A stretch of DNA of 64,000 nt, from positions 248,001 through 312,000 of the forward strand of contig NZ_BAAAXG010000028.1 in NCBI RefSeq assembly GCF_039535475.1, read 5' to 3'. The DNA is from Streptomyces showdoensis (GTDB taxonomy: Bacteria; Actinomycetota; Actinomycetes; Streptomycetales; Streptomycetaceae). The position numbers and the translations under genes are program-made. The notes under the pieces are model-generated. The model ran no database searches and had not been told where the DNA came from. It saw nothing but the letters and a program-made list of their open reading frames with translations. Positions 1 through 9,300 of this stretch are shown piece after piece. Positions within the stretch are counted from its first letter, which is position 1; every line of letters starts with the position of its first letter.

Positions 1-1038
1 GACTGGGTGGCCGCCGTGTCGACCCCGCTCGTCCACTACTCCGGCTTCGCGCAGGGCGTCCTCGCGGGCGTCATGCTCGGCGGGACCGTCGCCTTCCAGG
101 ACGTGCGGAAGAACGAGGCGCTGCTCGACCTGGTCGAGCGCTACCGCGCCACGCTCCTGTACGGGCCGCCGGCCACCCTCGCGGACGTGGTCGCCTCGCA
201 GCGGACCGAGAAGCGGGACACCGGCACGCTGCGGCACGTGGTGATCGGATCGGCGCCGGTGCTCGCCGAGCTGGCCGACGAGGTCCACGCGGCCCTCGGG
301 GCCCGTACGTACTCGCTGTGGGGCATGTCGGAGAACGGTCCCGTGACCATGACCCGGCCCACGGACCCGGCGGACTGGGCGGCGCACAGCAACGGGCGCG
401 CCATCGACGCCATGGAGACCCGGGTCGACTCCGAGGGCGCCGCCGGCGGCGTGGGCCGCCTGCGGGTGCGCGGGGCGTCGCTCGCGCTCGGCTACTACCG
501 GCGCGAGGAGGTGTTCGCGGCGGAGTTCGGCGCGGACGGCTGGTTCGACACCGGCGACCTCGCGCGGGACGACGGCCGCGGCGGCATCCGCATCATCGGG
601 CGGGCGCGCGACGCGATCGTCCGGGACGGGGTGGTGGCGCCGATGACGGAGCTGGAGGCGGTGATCGGCTCGCACCCGAAGGCGGTCGAGGCCGCCCTGG
701 TGGGCCTGCCGGGCGCGGCGGACGCCGCTCCGGGCGGTACTCCAGGAGGCGCTTCGGACGGTACATCGGCCGGCGCATCGGCCGCCGGGGCAACGGCGGG
801 CGCAACGGCGGGCCAGGGCACGGTGATCTGCGCCGTGGTCGTGCCGGACGCCGGCTCCGAGGACGGCGGTCCGAGCCTCGACGAGGTCCGCGCGCACCTC
901 CTCGCCGCGGGCCAGGACCCGCGATTCCTTCCGGACCGGGTGGAACTCCTGCCCGCGCTGCCGAAGACGCTGACCGGCAAGGTCCGGAAGGTGGAGCTGC
1001 GGCAGCGGTACGGACCGGTGCCGGCCGCGCGGCACTGA
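1..1038 (+). CDS. Acyl-CoA synthetase / AMP-dependent ligase, 3' part
   Basis: This is the C-terminal part of an ANL-superfamily adenylating enzyme; the open frame runs in from before base 1, so the start and the first ATP-binding motif are outside the window. What is visible is the A5-like segment (SLWGMSENG), the A7-like region (GWFDTGDLARDD), the hinge (GRARDAIVRDG) and the C-terminal catalytic lysine region (LPKTLTGKVRK). By family, such enzymes activate a carboxylate as acyl-AMP and usually transfer it to CoA; the sequence resembles cyclohexanecarboxylate-CoA ligase-like proteins, but the substrate cannot be read. An unusual Gly/Ala/Thr-rich low-complexity insert lies at about 710-820 in the C-terminal domain. 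It is followed 74 bases later by an aminotransferase on the same strand. Confidence 0.85.
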   Translation, partial: DWVAAVSTPLVHYSGFAQGVLAGVMLGGTVAFQDVRKNEALLDLVERYRATLLYGPPATLADVVASQRTEKRDTGTLRHVVIGSAPVLAELADEVHAALGARTYSLWGMSENGPVTMTRPTDPADWAAHSNGRAIDAMETRVDSEGAAGGVGRLRVRGASLALGYYRREEVFAAEFGADGWFDTGDLARDDGRGGIRIIGRARDAIVRDGVVAPMTELEAVIGSHPKAVEAALVGLPGAADAAPGGTPGGASDGTSAGASAAGATAGATAGQGTVICAVVVPDAGSEDGGPSLDEVRAHLLAAGQDPRFLPDRVELLPALPKTLTGKVRKVELRQRYGPVPAARH

Positions 1039-1112
1039 CCCGCCGCACGCCCGTCCCCCCGCCCCGCACTCGTATCCGAATCCGCACCCGTACCCACCCC
1101 CTGGAGCTCCCC

Positions 1113-2399
1113 ATGCCCCCGCCCCCGCCCGCCCCCGTCGCCATGTCCGCCACCCTCGCCGCCGACGAGGCGCTCGCCCGGCGGCGGCTGGCCGGGGAGC
1201 GGGTCCTGTCGATGGCCAGCGGGGAGATCGGGCTGCCGGTGCCGCCCGCCCTGCGGGAGCGCCTCGCGGCCGCGGCCGACGAGAACGCGTACGGTCCCGT
1301 GCCCGGCAGCCCGGCACTGCGGGAGGCCGCCGCCGGGTACTGGGCGCGGCGCGGGATCGGCGTGGACCCGGGGCGGGTGGTGGCGGGGCCCGGCAGCAAG
1401 TCCCTGCTGTTCGCGCTGCTCCTGGCGATCGGCGGGGACGTGGTGGTGCCGGTGCCGAGCTGGGTGAGTTACGCGGCCCAGGCCCGGCTCGCCGGGGCGG
1501 ACCCGCTGCCCGTGCGGACCCCGCCCGGCGAGGGCGGGGTGCCGGATCCGGAGCTGCTGCGCGAGGCGGTGCTGACGGCGCGGGCGGCCGGGCGCGACCC
1601 GCGGGCCGTGGTGGTGACGGTGCCGGACAACCCCACCGGGACGATCGCCTCGCCCGGCACCGTGCGGCGGCTGGCCGCGGTGGCGCGGGAGCTCGACCTG
1701 GTGGTGGTGTCGGACGAGATATACGGCGACCTCGTGTACGACACGGGGGCGCCGGCCGAGTCCCCCGCCCTGCACGCACCCGAGCGGACCGTCGTGACCA
1801 CCGGGCTCACCAAGAACCTGGCCCTGGGCGGGTGGCGCACCGGGGTCGCCAGGCTCCCGGACGGCGAACCGGGCCGGGAGCTGCACGCCCGCCTGGTCTC
1901 GGTCGCGAGCCAGATCTGGTCGAGCCCGCCCGCGCCCGTGCAGACGGTGGCGGCGTACGCGTTCGGGGAGCCGCCGGAGGTCACCGAGCGGATCGCGGCG
2001 AGCCGTCGGCTGCACGAGGCGGTGGTGCGGGCGGTCGCCGGGCACTTCACCGCGGCGGGCGCCCGGCTCGCCCCGGTCCGGGCGACCTGCTACCTCTACC
2101 CGGACTTCGTTCCGCTCCGGGAGCAACTCTCCCGCGTGCACGGCGTCCGCGGCGGCGACGACGTGGCCCGCTTCCTCAGCGAGCGGCACGGCGTGGGGGT
2201 GCTCCCGGCCAGCGCCTTCGGGGAACCCGCCGAGGCGCTGCGGATCCGGGTGGCGACGAGCCGGCTGTACGGCGACACCGACGAGCAGCGGCTGGCCGCG
2301 CTCGCGGCACCGGACCCGCTGGCGCTGCCGTGGATCCGGGACTCCGTGGCCTGGGTCGGCGAGGCGGTGGCCTCCCTGGCGACCACGACCGCCCCCTAG
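1113..2399 (+). CDS. PLP-dependent class I/II aminotransferase
   Basis: A 428-aa fold-type I aminotransferase. The substrate-carboxylate/PLP motif PDNPTG is near residue 171, a YGDLVYD segment follows, and the Schiff-base lysine lies in TTGLTKNLALGGWRTG (K234). The family transfers an amino group between an amino acid and a 2-oxo acid; the substrate is not predictable. ATG 1113 was chosen because a GGAG lies six bases upstream; the ATG at 1143 is a weaker alternative. It follows the CoA ligase on the same strand and probably shares its transcript, which suggests one pathway, but that is inference. Confidence 0.88.
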   Translation: MPPPPPAPVAMSATLAADEALARRRLAGERVLSMASGEIGLPVPPALRERLAAAADENAYGPVPGSPALREAAAGYWARRGIGVDPGRVVAGPGSKSLLFALLLAIGGDVVVPVPSWVSYAAQARLAGADPLPVRTPPGEGGVPDPELLREAVLTARAAGRDPRAVVVTVPDNPTGTIASPGTVRRLAAVARELDLVVVSDEIYGDLVYDTGAPAESPALHAPERTVVTTGLTKNLALGGWRTGVARLPDGEPGRELHARLVSVASQIWSSPPAPVQTVAAYAFGEPPEVTERIAASRRLHEAVVRAVAGHFTAAGARLAPVRATCYLYPDFVPLREQLSRVHGVRGGDDVARFLSERHGVGVLPASAFGEPAEALRIRVATSRLYGDTDEQRLAALAAPDPLALPWIRDSVAWVGEAVASLATTTAP

Positions 2400-2596
2400 G
2401 CCGCGTCTGTCGGATCACGCCGGGCCCGCGGCGTCCGGTGCCGCGGGCTGATCCGGCCTGATCCGAAAGACACGACCTGGGCCGTGTCCGGAAAGTCCCG
2501 CCCGCTCGCGGCTCCGTCGCCGGGGCGGGCCGGTCGGGCCTCGGCCGCCGTGCGACTCCATTCCTCACTCACATGAACGTTCAGGAGGTCCTTCCC

Positions 2597-3511
2597 ATGT
2601 CCCTTCCGACCCCCGCCCTCTTCGAGGCCCTGTACCGCGGCGAGCGCCACGTCGGTTTCGGCACGCCCGGCGAGCCGGACGCCCCGCACACCCTGTACCC
2701 GGTGGCCGACGGGCAGCTCGCGGCGGCCTTCGTCGCCACCGACGGCTCGGCGGACGCGATCCGGGCCGCCGTGACCGGGGGCGCGACCCCGGTCACCGTG
2801 GCCGCAGACGACCCCGAGCTGCGGCTGCTCCCGCCGCTGCTTCCGACCGCCACCGGAAACGCGCTGCTCAGCGGCTTCATGGGCACCCACCGCAAGAAGT
2901 GGGGCGGCGAGACCGCGCCGGAGGGCGGCGAGTTCACACCGCCGAAGTGGTTCTTCAAGGGCTTCGGCGACTGGGTGCGGCTGCCCGGCGAGCCGCTGAA
3001 CGTGCCCGCGAACCCGGTGGCGCTCATCGAGGAGCCCGAGGTCGCGCTCGTGTACGTCAACGACGCCGACGGCACCCCGCACTACGCGGGCTACACCTTC
3101 GGCAACGACCTGTGCGACATCGGCCTGCACCGCAAGGACCCGGGCTACAACCCGTACTGCAAGCTGTGCGACACGGCCCTCGCGCCCTGGCTGTTCCTCG
3201 GCGAGCCGCCGCGCTCGGCGAACGGGCGGGTGACCATCACGCGGGACGGCGCGACCGCCTGGGAGGGCAGCTTCGACTGCGGTGGCGACGCCCTGTACTT
3301 CCGGGTGAAGGACATGGTGGAGCACCTGTTCTCCTTCCCGGCGGTGCGGCGCCCCGGTCTCGTCAACTACGTGCTGCTCGGCGCGGACGAGGCCAGCTTC
3401 CACGACGGGTTCCGGATCGCCGACGGGGACCGGATCGCGATCGACGTGAAGAGCCACGGGATCGCGTTCGAGAACACGGTCACCTACGTCTCGCCCGCCC
3501 GCCTTTCGTGA
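2597..3511 (+). CDS. Fumarylacetoacetate hydrolase (FAH)-fold protein
   Basis: A 304-aa protein with an FAH-like C-terminal domain. The stretch YTFGNDLCDIGLHRKD corresponds to the family's conserved GN(D/E) segment next to the metal site, and the protein is closest in style to GguC/AraD1-type FAH proteins. These use a divalent metal to hydrolyse C-C bonds or decarboxylate/dehydrate 2-oxo acids. ATG 2597 is preferred over ATG 2573 because AGGAGG lies eight bases before it. It follows the aminotransferase by about 200 bases and precedes two flavin monooxygenases, so a catabolic or tailoring cluster is plausible; the substrate is unknown. Confidence 0.7.
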   Translation: MSLPTPALFEALYRGERHVGFGTPGEPDAPHTLYPVADGQLAAAFVATDGSADAIRAAVTGGATPVTVAADDPELRLLPPLLPTATGNALLSGFMGTHRKKWGGETAPEGGEFTPPKWFFKGFGDWVRLPGEPLNVPANPVALIEEPEVALVYVNDADGTPHYAGYTFGNDLCDIGLHRKDPGYNPYCKLCDTALAPWLFLGEPPRSANGRVTITRDGATAWEGSFDCGGDALYFRVKDMVEHLFSFPAVRRPGLVNYVLLGADEASFHDGFRIADGDRIAIDVKSHGIAFENTVTYVSPARLS

Positions 3512-3660
3512 CGGGCCGGGCGCGCGTCCCCACCGCGCCGCCCCGGTCCGTGAACAGCTCATGAAACAGCGCCGGTCGGCCTGGGCACTCGTACAGGTGT
3601 CCAGGCAGGCTCGTCCCAGCAGACCGGCCCCGTCCCCAGAACCGAGAAGGAGGAGGCACG

Positions 3661-5001
3661 GTGAAACAGGTGCACCTCGCGGTACAGCTGCCGGCCATCC
3701 ACAACGTGACCGTCTGGTCGGACCCGCGTTCCGAGAGCCAGATCTCCATCGACTCCTTCATCCGGCTGGCGCAGGCGGCCGAGCGAGGCAAGTTCGACTT
3801 CTTCTTCCTCGCCGAGGGGCTGCGGCTGCGCGAGCACAAGGGCGAGGTCTACGACCTGGACGTGGTCGGCCGCCCGGAGAACCTGACGGTGCTCGCGGCC
3901 CTCGCGGCCGTCACCGACCGGCTCGGTCTGGCCGGCACCGTGAACGCCACGTTCAACGAGCCCTACGAGGTGGCGCGCAGGCTCGCGAGCCTGGACCTGC
4001 TGAGCGGCGGCCGGGCGGCCTGGAACGTGGTCACCAGCTATGACGCCTTCACCGGCGAGAACTTCCGTCGCGGCGGCTTCCTGGACGAGGCGGACCGCTA
4101 CACGCGGGCCGCCGAGTTCCTGCGCACCGCACGGGAGTTGTGGGACAGCTGGGCGGAGGGCGACGTCCTCGCGGACGCCGCTTCGGGACACTTCGTGCGC
4201 GAGGGAGCGGGCCGGTTCGCCCACCGGGGGCGGCACTTCGACATCGAGGGCCGGTTCACCACCCCGCGCGGCCCGCAGGGGCACCCGGTGGTCATCCAGG
4301 CCGGTGAGTCGGACGCGGGGCGGGAGTTCGCCGCCTCCGACGCGGACGTGATCTTCAGCAAGTACAGCCGGCTGGAGGAGGCGCGCCCGTTCTACGCGGA
4401 CGTGAAGTCCCGGCTCGCGAAGTACGGACGCACGCACGGGCAGTTGAAGATCATGCCCACCGCGACGGCGATCGTCGCGGACACGGACGAGGAGGCGGTC
4501 GCGTACGCCGACGAGATCACCCGGGCGCAGGTGAGCCCGCAGACGGCGATCGCGCACCTGGAGGGGGTGTGGGGCCGGGACCTGTCCGGCTACGACCCGG
4601 ACGGCCCGCTGCCCGATGTCGACCCGGAGCCCGAGTCCCTGGTCCTGAAGGGGCACTCGGTGTTCCGCAAGGGCCGCGAGGAGACCGCCCGGCGGTGGCG
4701 GAAGCTGGCCGACGAGCGGGGGCTGAGCATCCGCGAGCTGATGATCGAGGTGCACGGCGGCCAGACCTTCGTGGGCAGTCCGCGCACGGTCGCCGACGCC
4801 ATCGACCACTACGTGCAGAGCGACGGGGCCGACGGCTTCGTCCTCGTACCGCACCTGACGCCCGGCGGCCTGGACGAGGTGGTGGACCGGGTGGTCCCGC
4901 TGCTCCAGGAGAAGGGCGTCTTCCGCGAGGAGTACACGGGCACGACGCTCCGCGAACACCTGGGCCTCGGCGCCCCCACGTCCCCCGAGGAGACATCGTG
5001 A
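3661..5001 (+). CDS. NtaA/SnaA/DszA-type flavin-dependent monooxygenase
   Basis: A 446-aa luciferase-like (LLM class) monooxygenase of the nitrilotriacetate/pristinamycin/dibenzothiophene-sulfone monooxygenase type. Visible family features are the early FDFFFLAEGL strand, SGGRAAWNVVTSYD after the first third, and a central WAEGD/HRGRHFDIEG block. Such enzymes use reduced FMN delivered by a separate reductase; no reductase is seen here. The start is GTG 3661, preceded by AAGGAGGAGG. Its stop overlaps the start of a second LLM gene by four bases (GTGA), so the two are translationally coupled and may form a pair. The substrate is unknown. Confidence 0.88.
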   Translation: MKQVHLAVQLPAIHNVTVWSDPRSESQISIDSFIRLAQAAERGKFDFFFLAEGLRLREHKGEVYDLDVVGRPENLTVLAALAAVTDRLGLAGTVNATFNEPYEVARRLASLDLLSGGRAAWNVVTSYDAFTGENFRRGGFLDEADRYTRAAEFLRTARELWDSWAEGDVLADAASGHFVREGAGRFAHRGRHFDIEGRFTTPRGPQGHPVVIQAGESDAGREFAASDADVIFSKYSRLEEARPFYADVKSRLAKYGRTHGQLKIMPTATAIVADTDEEAVAYADEITRAQVSPQTAIAHLEGVWGRDLSGYDPDGPLPDVDPEPESLVLKGHSVFRKGREETARRWRKLADERGLSIRELMIEVHGGQTFVGSPRTVADAIDHYVQSDGADGFVLVPHLTPGGLDEVVDRVVPLLQEKGVFREEYTGTTLREHLGLGAPTSPEETS

Positions 5002-6197
5002 CCCTGCACCTCGCCGTCGCCCTGAACGACGCGGGCTGGCACCCGGCGGCCTGGCGGGCCCCGGACGCCCGCCCGGCGGAGCTGTTCTCGCCCGGCTACT
5101 GGGCGGACCTGGTGGCCGAGGCCGAGCGCGGACTGCTCGACTTCGTCACCCTGGAGGACGCCCTGGGCCAGCAGTCCGCGGCCTTCCACCGCCCCGACGA
5201 CCGCACCGACCAGGTCAGGGGCGGCCTGGACGCGGTCCTGGTGGCGGCCCGGGTGGCCCCGCTGACCTCCCGCATCGGCCTCGTGCCGACGACCAACGTC
5301 ACCCACACCGAGCCCTTCCACGTCGCGATCGGCATCGCGACCCTCGACCACGCCGCCCGCGGCCGGGCCGGCTGGCGCCCGCAGATCGCCTCCCGCGCCG
5401 CGGACGCCCGGCACTTCGGCCGGCGCACCACCCCGCAGCTGACCGACGAGGACGTGCTCTCCGAGGAGCGGATCGCCGCCCGGCTGCGCCCGCTGTTCGC
5501 GGAGGCCGCCGACGTGGTCGAGGTGGCGCGGCGGCTGTGGGACAGCTGGGAGGACGACGCGGAGATACGGGACACGGCCACGGGCCGTTTCGTGGACCGC
5601 GCCAAGCTGCACGCCGTCGACTTCGAGGGCCCGCTCTTCAGCGTCCGGGGCCCGTCGATCACCCCGCGGTCGCCGCAGGGCCAGCCGCTGGTCGCGAGCC
5701 TCGCGCACGCGTCGACGCCGTACGAGTTCGCCGCCCGCGCCTCCGACCTGGTGTTCGTCACCCCCGACGACCCGGCGGACGCCCGCCGCATCCTGGCCGA
5801 GGTCGACACCGCGGTCCGCACCGCCGGCCGCGACCTGGCCGCCCGCCCGCTGAAGCGCTTCGCCGACCTGGTGGTCCTGCTGGACGACACCGAGGCGGAG
5901 GCGGTCGCCCGCAAGGACCGCCTGGACACCCTGGCCGGCGCCGAACTCGCCTCCGACGCCCACATCTTCACCGGCACCCCGGCCGCGCTCGCCGACCTCC
6001 TCCTCGACTGGCGCCCGCTGGGCTTCGACGGCTTCCGGCTCCGGCCCGCGGCCCTCCCCCACGACCTGGAGGCGATCACCCGCGCCCTCGTCCCCGAACT
6101 CCGGCGCCGCGGAGCCTTCCGCACGGCCTACACGGAGACGACCCTGCGCGGACACCTCGGCCTGACCCGACCGGTGAGCCGGTACGCGCGGGTGTGA
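4998..6197 (+). CDS. LLM-class flavin-dependent oxidoreductase
   Basis: A 399-aa luciferase-like protein whose GTG start overlaps the stop of the upstream monooxygenase. It shows LLM-family features: FSPGYWADLVAEAERG near the N-terminus, FVTLEDALGQQ, LTSRIGLVPTTNVTHTEPFHVA, and VEVARRLWDSWEDDAE in the middle. It is a paralogue type of its neighbour but clearly diverged (short N-terminus, different C-terminal region). An FMNH2-dependent monooxygenase acting in the same pathway is the likeliest role; the substrate cannot be told. After its stop the next gene belongs to a different functional set, so this gene probably ends the metabolic cluster. Confidence 0.86.
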   Translation: MTLHLAVALNDAGWHPAAWRAPDARPAELFSPGYWADLVAEAERGLLDFVTLEDALGQQSAAFHRPDDRTDQVRGGLDAVLVAARVAPLTSRIGLVPTTNVTHTEPFHVAIGIATLDHAARGRAGWRPQIASRAADARHFGRRTTPQLTDEDVLSEERIAARLRPLFAEAADVVEVARRLWDSWEDDAEIRDTATGRFVDRAKLHAVDFEGPLFSVRGPSITPRSPQGQPLVASLAHASTPYEFAARASDLVFVTPDDPADARRILAEVDTAVRTAGRDLAARPLKRFADLVVLLDDTEAEAVARKDRLDTLAGAELASDAHIFTGTPAALADLLLDWRPLGFDGFRLRPAALPHDLEAITRALVPELRRRGAFRTAYTETTLRGHLGLTRPVSRYARV

Positions 6198-6320
6198 GGA
6201 GGGCTCCGGGAGCAGCTCGCGAAGACGCCTACAGGTCACCCCCGCCGGGTGGTACAACAAGTTGGTGATCGGAGCGTCGCGAGCGGCCGTCGACCGGCCG
6301 GAGCGGGGGGCGGATACTCC

Positions 6321-9300
6321 TTGGACAGCACACTGCGTCTCACCCGGGCCGTGCATCAGGACCTCGCGATGGAGGCCCTCACCCTGTGGCTGCCGTCGGC
6401 GAGCTTCCTCTTCGAGCCGATGCCCGGCGGGCGCTCGGGGGCCGAGCTGGTCAGCGTCGACATCAGCGGCGACACCGGAGAGCTCCCGGCCGGCACGTAC
6501 GTCCTGCGGGTCGGCCCGGAGGAGGAAGACCTCGTCCAGACCAACGAACTGGCGGCCCATCAGCTGATCCGGGCCGCCGACCCCGGGTTCGCGGAGCGGC
6601 ACGTGCCGCGGCTGCTCCGCGTCGCCCAGCAGCGCCGGGACGAGGAACGCGTGGTGGTCTCGCTGCACCAGCTCGCCGGCGGCAGCCTCAGCTGGTACGT
6701 CCCGCCGCGCAGCGGCTCGACGGGGCTGCTGCGCTGCGCCGAGACCCTCTCCCGCGAGCTCCTGGACGCCTGGGCCGACCCGAGCGAGATCACCCGGATG
6801 CGACCGCGCGACCTGCTCCTGCAGATCGCCGGCGAGCACCGGCTGGCCGAGTGCGAGGCCGCGGTCCCCGCCCTGTTCACCGGCGAGGTCCACCAGGAGG
6901 ACGGCCACGCCTTCCTCAACCCGCTCACCGTCCTGGGCGAGGCCGAGGACACCGGACTGCCCGTGATGGGCGGCATCTGCCACGGGGACCTCAACACCGG
7001 CAACGTCCTGGTGCCCCGGGACGAGGTCGAGGCGGACGACGACGCCTTCTGGATCGTCGACGTGGACCGGGCCCGCCGCTCGGTGGCCGGCTTCGACCTC
7101 GCCTACCTGGAGGTCAGCGTCCTGGTGAACATCCTGCCGTCGATCCGCCGGCCCGTGCTCGCCCGGTGCCTGGAGGCGGCGGAGGACAGCGCGGTCAAGT
7201 CCGTGCCGGACGACTGCCAGTGGCTCGTGGAGTTCCTGCAGCGGTCGCGCGCCGGGATCCTGGACTGGGTGGCGCGGCAGCCCGGCCGGGTGGACCACCT
7301 GCGCCGCCAGTTCATGCTGGTGCGCATGGCCGCCGCCCTGATGTGGGCGCGGCGCTTCCCCTCCGGCGACGAACGCGCCCGGCTCTGCCTCGCCTACGCG
7401 GGCTGGTACGCCCTGCGGTACCGCCGGACCTTCGCCACGGCGGACCCCCGGCCGGCCCTCCCCGCGCCCCGGACCGCGCCCGAGGAGGAGCTGCGCGTCC
7501 GGGAGGAGCTGTGGGAGTCCTTCTGGGCGACCGTCTCCGGCTTCTCCCCGCAGGCCGCCCGCTGGGTCCTGGTCGCGGAGCAGCTCCCGCGCACGGCCTC
7601 CGTCTCCGCGCTCGGACGGATCCCCTGGTCGCTGGTGGTCGACCTCGACCCGGCCTCGGACGGCGACGGCCTGCACCACCGGGCCGGGCCGGTCCTGAGC
7701 ACCCAGCGCGCGGTGCACCTCTTCACCGAGGACCGCCCGGTGATCGACTACGCGCGCGGCACCGCCTGGCTGCTGAGCGCCGGGTCCGTGCTGCGCCGCG
7801 AGCCCTCCCTGGAGGGCCGCCAGTGGGTGATCCGCCGCCTCGACACGGTGCGCCGGCTCACCTCCTCGTTCCACCAGTTCGCCGGGGACACACCGGTGTA
7901 CGTCGTGGTCCTCGAAGGCGGTACGGAGTCCGCGGCGGGCGCGGGCCGGGACCGGCTGCTGAAGGTCATCGAGACCATGGACGAGATGCTCGAGGGGCAG
8001 GCGACCTTCGTCCACGTGGGCCTGGCCGACCTGCGCCCCGACGTGCCCCTCGTGCAGGTGCCGCTGCCCGTGGACGACTTACTGGAACGCCTGACGGCGA
8101 CGCTGGGCACGAGCGGCGAGTACCTCGACTACTCGGTGCCCGCCCTGGAGAAGGGCACGGCGGCGATCTCGCCGGAGACCATGCAGAAGCTGCGCGAGCA
8201 CCTGGTGGTCCTGCACGACGGGATCGAGGCGTCCGCGCAGCCCGGCGACCGCAGCGACAACGACGCCTTCTGGCGCGGCGGCCTCATCGGCTGGGACGAC
8301 CTGGACGCGGGCCGTGACGTGGTCCGCGCCGTCAACGACGCGCTGGTGGCGGCGGTGCGCGACAGCCTCAAGCAGCACCGCACCCGTACCGTGGTCGTCG
8401 AACACCAGCCGGGGGCGGGCGGGACCACCGTCGCCCTGCGCGCCGCCTGGGACCTGCACCAGCGGTATCCGGTGGCGGTGCTCCCGCAGGGCGTCCCGGT
8501 CGGCCAGGCGCGCGTCCCGCTCATCGCCGACCGGCTGCACCTGCTGTACACGATCACGCAGATGCCGGTGCTGCTGGTCGCCGAGGCGGGCGACCTGAGC
8601 GAGGCCTACCGGGAGGGCCTCTACCGCGAGTCGGCGCGGCGCAACACCCCGCTGACCGTGCTCTACGTCAGACGGGGGATCACCCAGGAGAACCGGAGCG
8701 GCGCCCTGCAGGTCTCGGAGCCCCTCGACGAGCAGGAGACCGCCGAGTTCCTGGGCCGCTACGCCGCCCTGACGACGGATCGGCACCGGGTCGAGGAACT
8801 GCGCCTGCTCGGCACCCCGTCCTACGAGCGCTACCGCACCCCCTTCTTCTACGGACTGATCACCTTCGAGCGGGAGTTCACCAAGCTCTCCGCCTATGTG
8901 CGCACCCATCTGGACCACGTGCGCGGCCGGGCCCGCGAGGTCATGCAGTACCTGGCGCTGGCCACGATCTACTCCAACACGGGGCTGCAGCGCGAGCTGG
9001 TGCAGAAGCTGATGCGCGTCTCCGCGCCCTCGGCGGAGCTGCACCTCTCGGACGTGCTGGGGCCCGAGGCGGCCCGCCTGGTGGCCGTCCGCAACGGCCG
9101 CGTGCGCCTGCAGCACCAGCTCCTGGCCGAGCAGGTGCTGGCGGAACTGCTCAACGACGCCGACTGGAAGCCGCACCTCAAGGATTTGGCGATCGACTTC
9201 ATCCAGGCGCTGGCGAACACCACCGACGTGTCCTCGGACCCGGTGCGGGTGCTGCTGCGCCAGATGTTCGTCGACCGGCAGGGCGGCACCGCCGAAGGGG

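Noticed and set aside
318..1112. Open frame upstream of the aminotransferase on the + strand
   Set aside because: It is an Arg/Gly-rich shadow of the CoA ligase in another frame; the aminotransferase begins at 1113 with a ribosome-binding site.
495..2189. Long - strand frame of 564 codons opposite the ligase and aminotransferase
   Set aside because: Its composition is a His/Arg/Gly-rich mirror of the + strand genes, a usual artefact of high-GC DNA.
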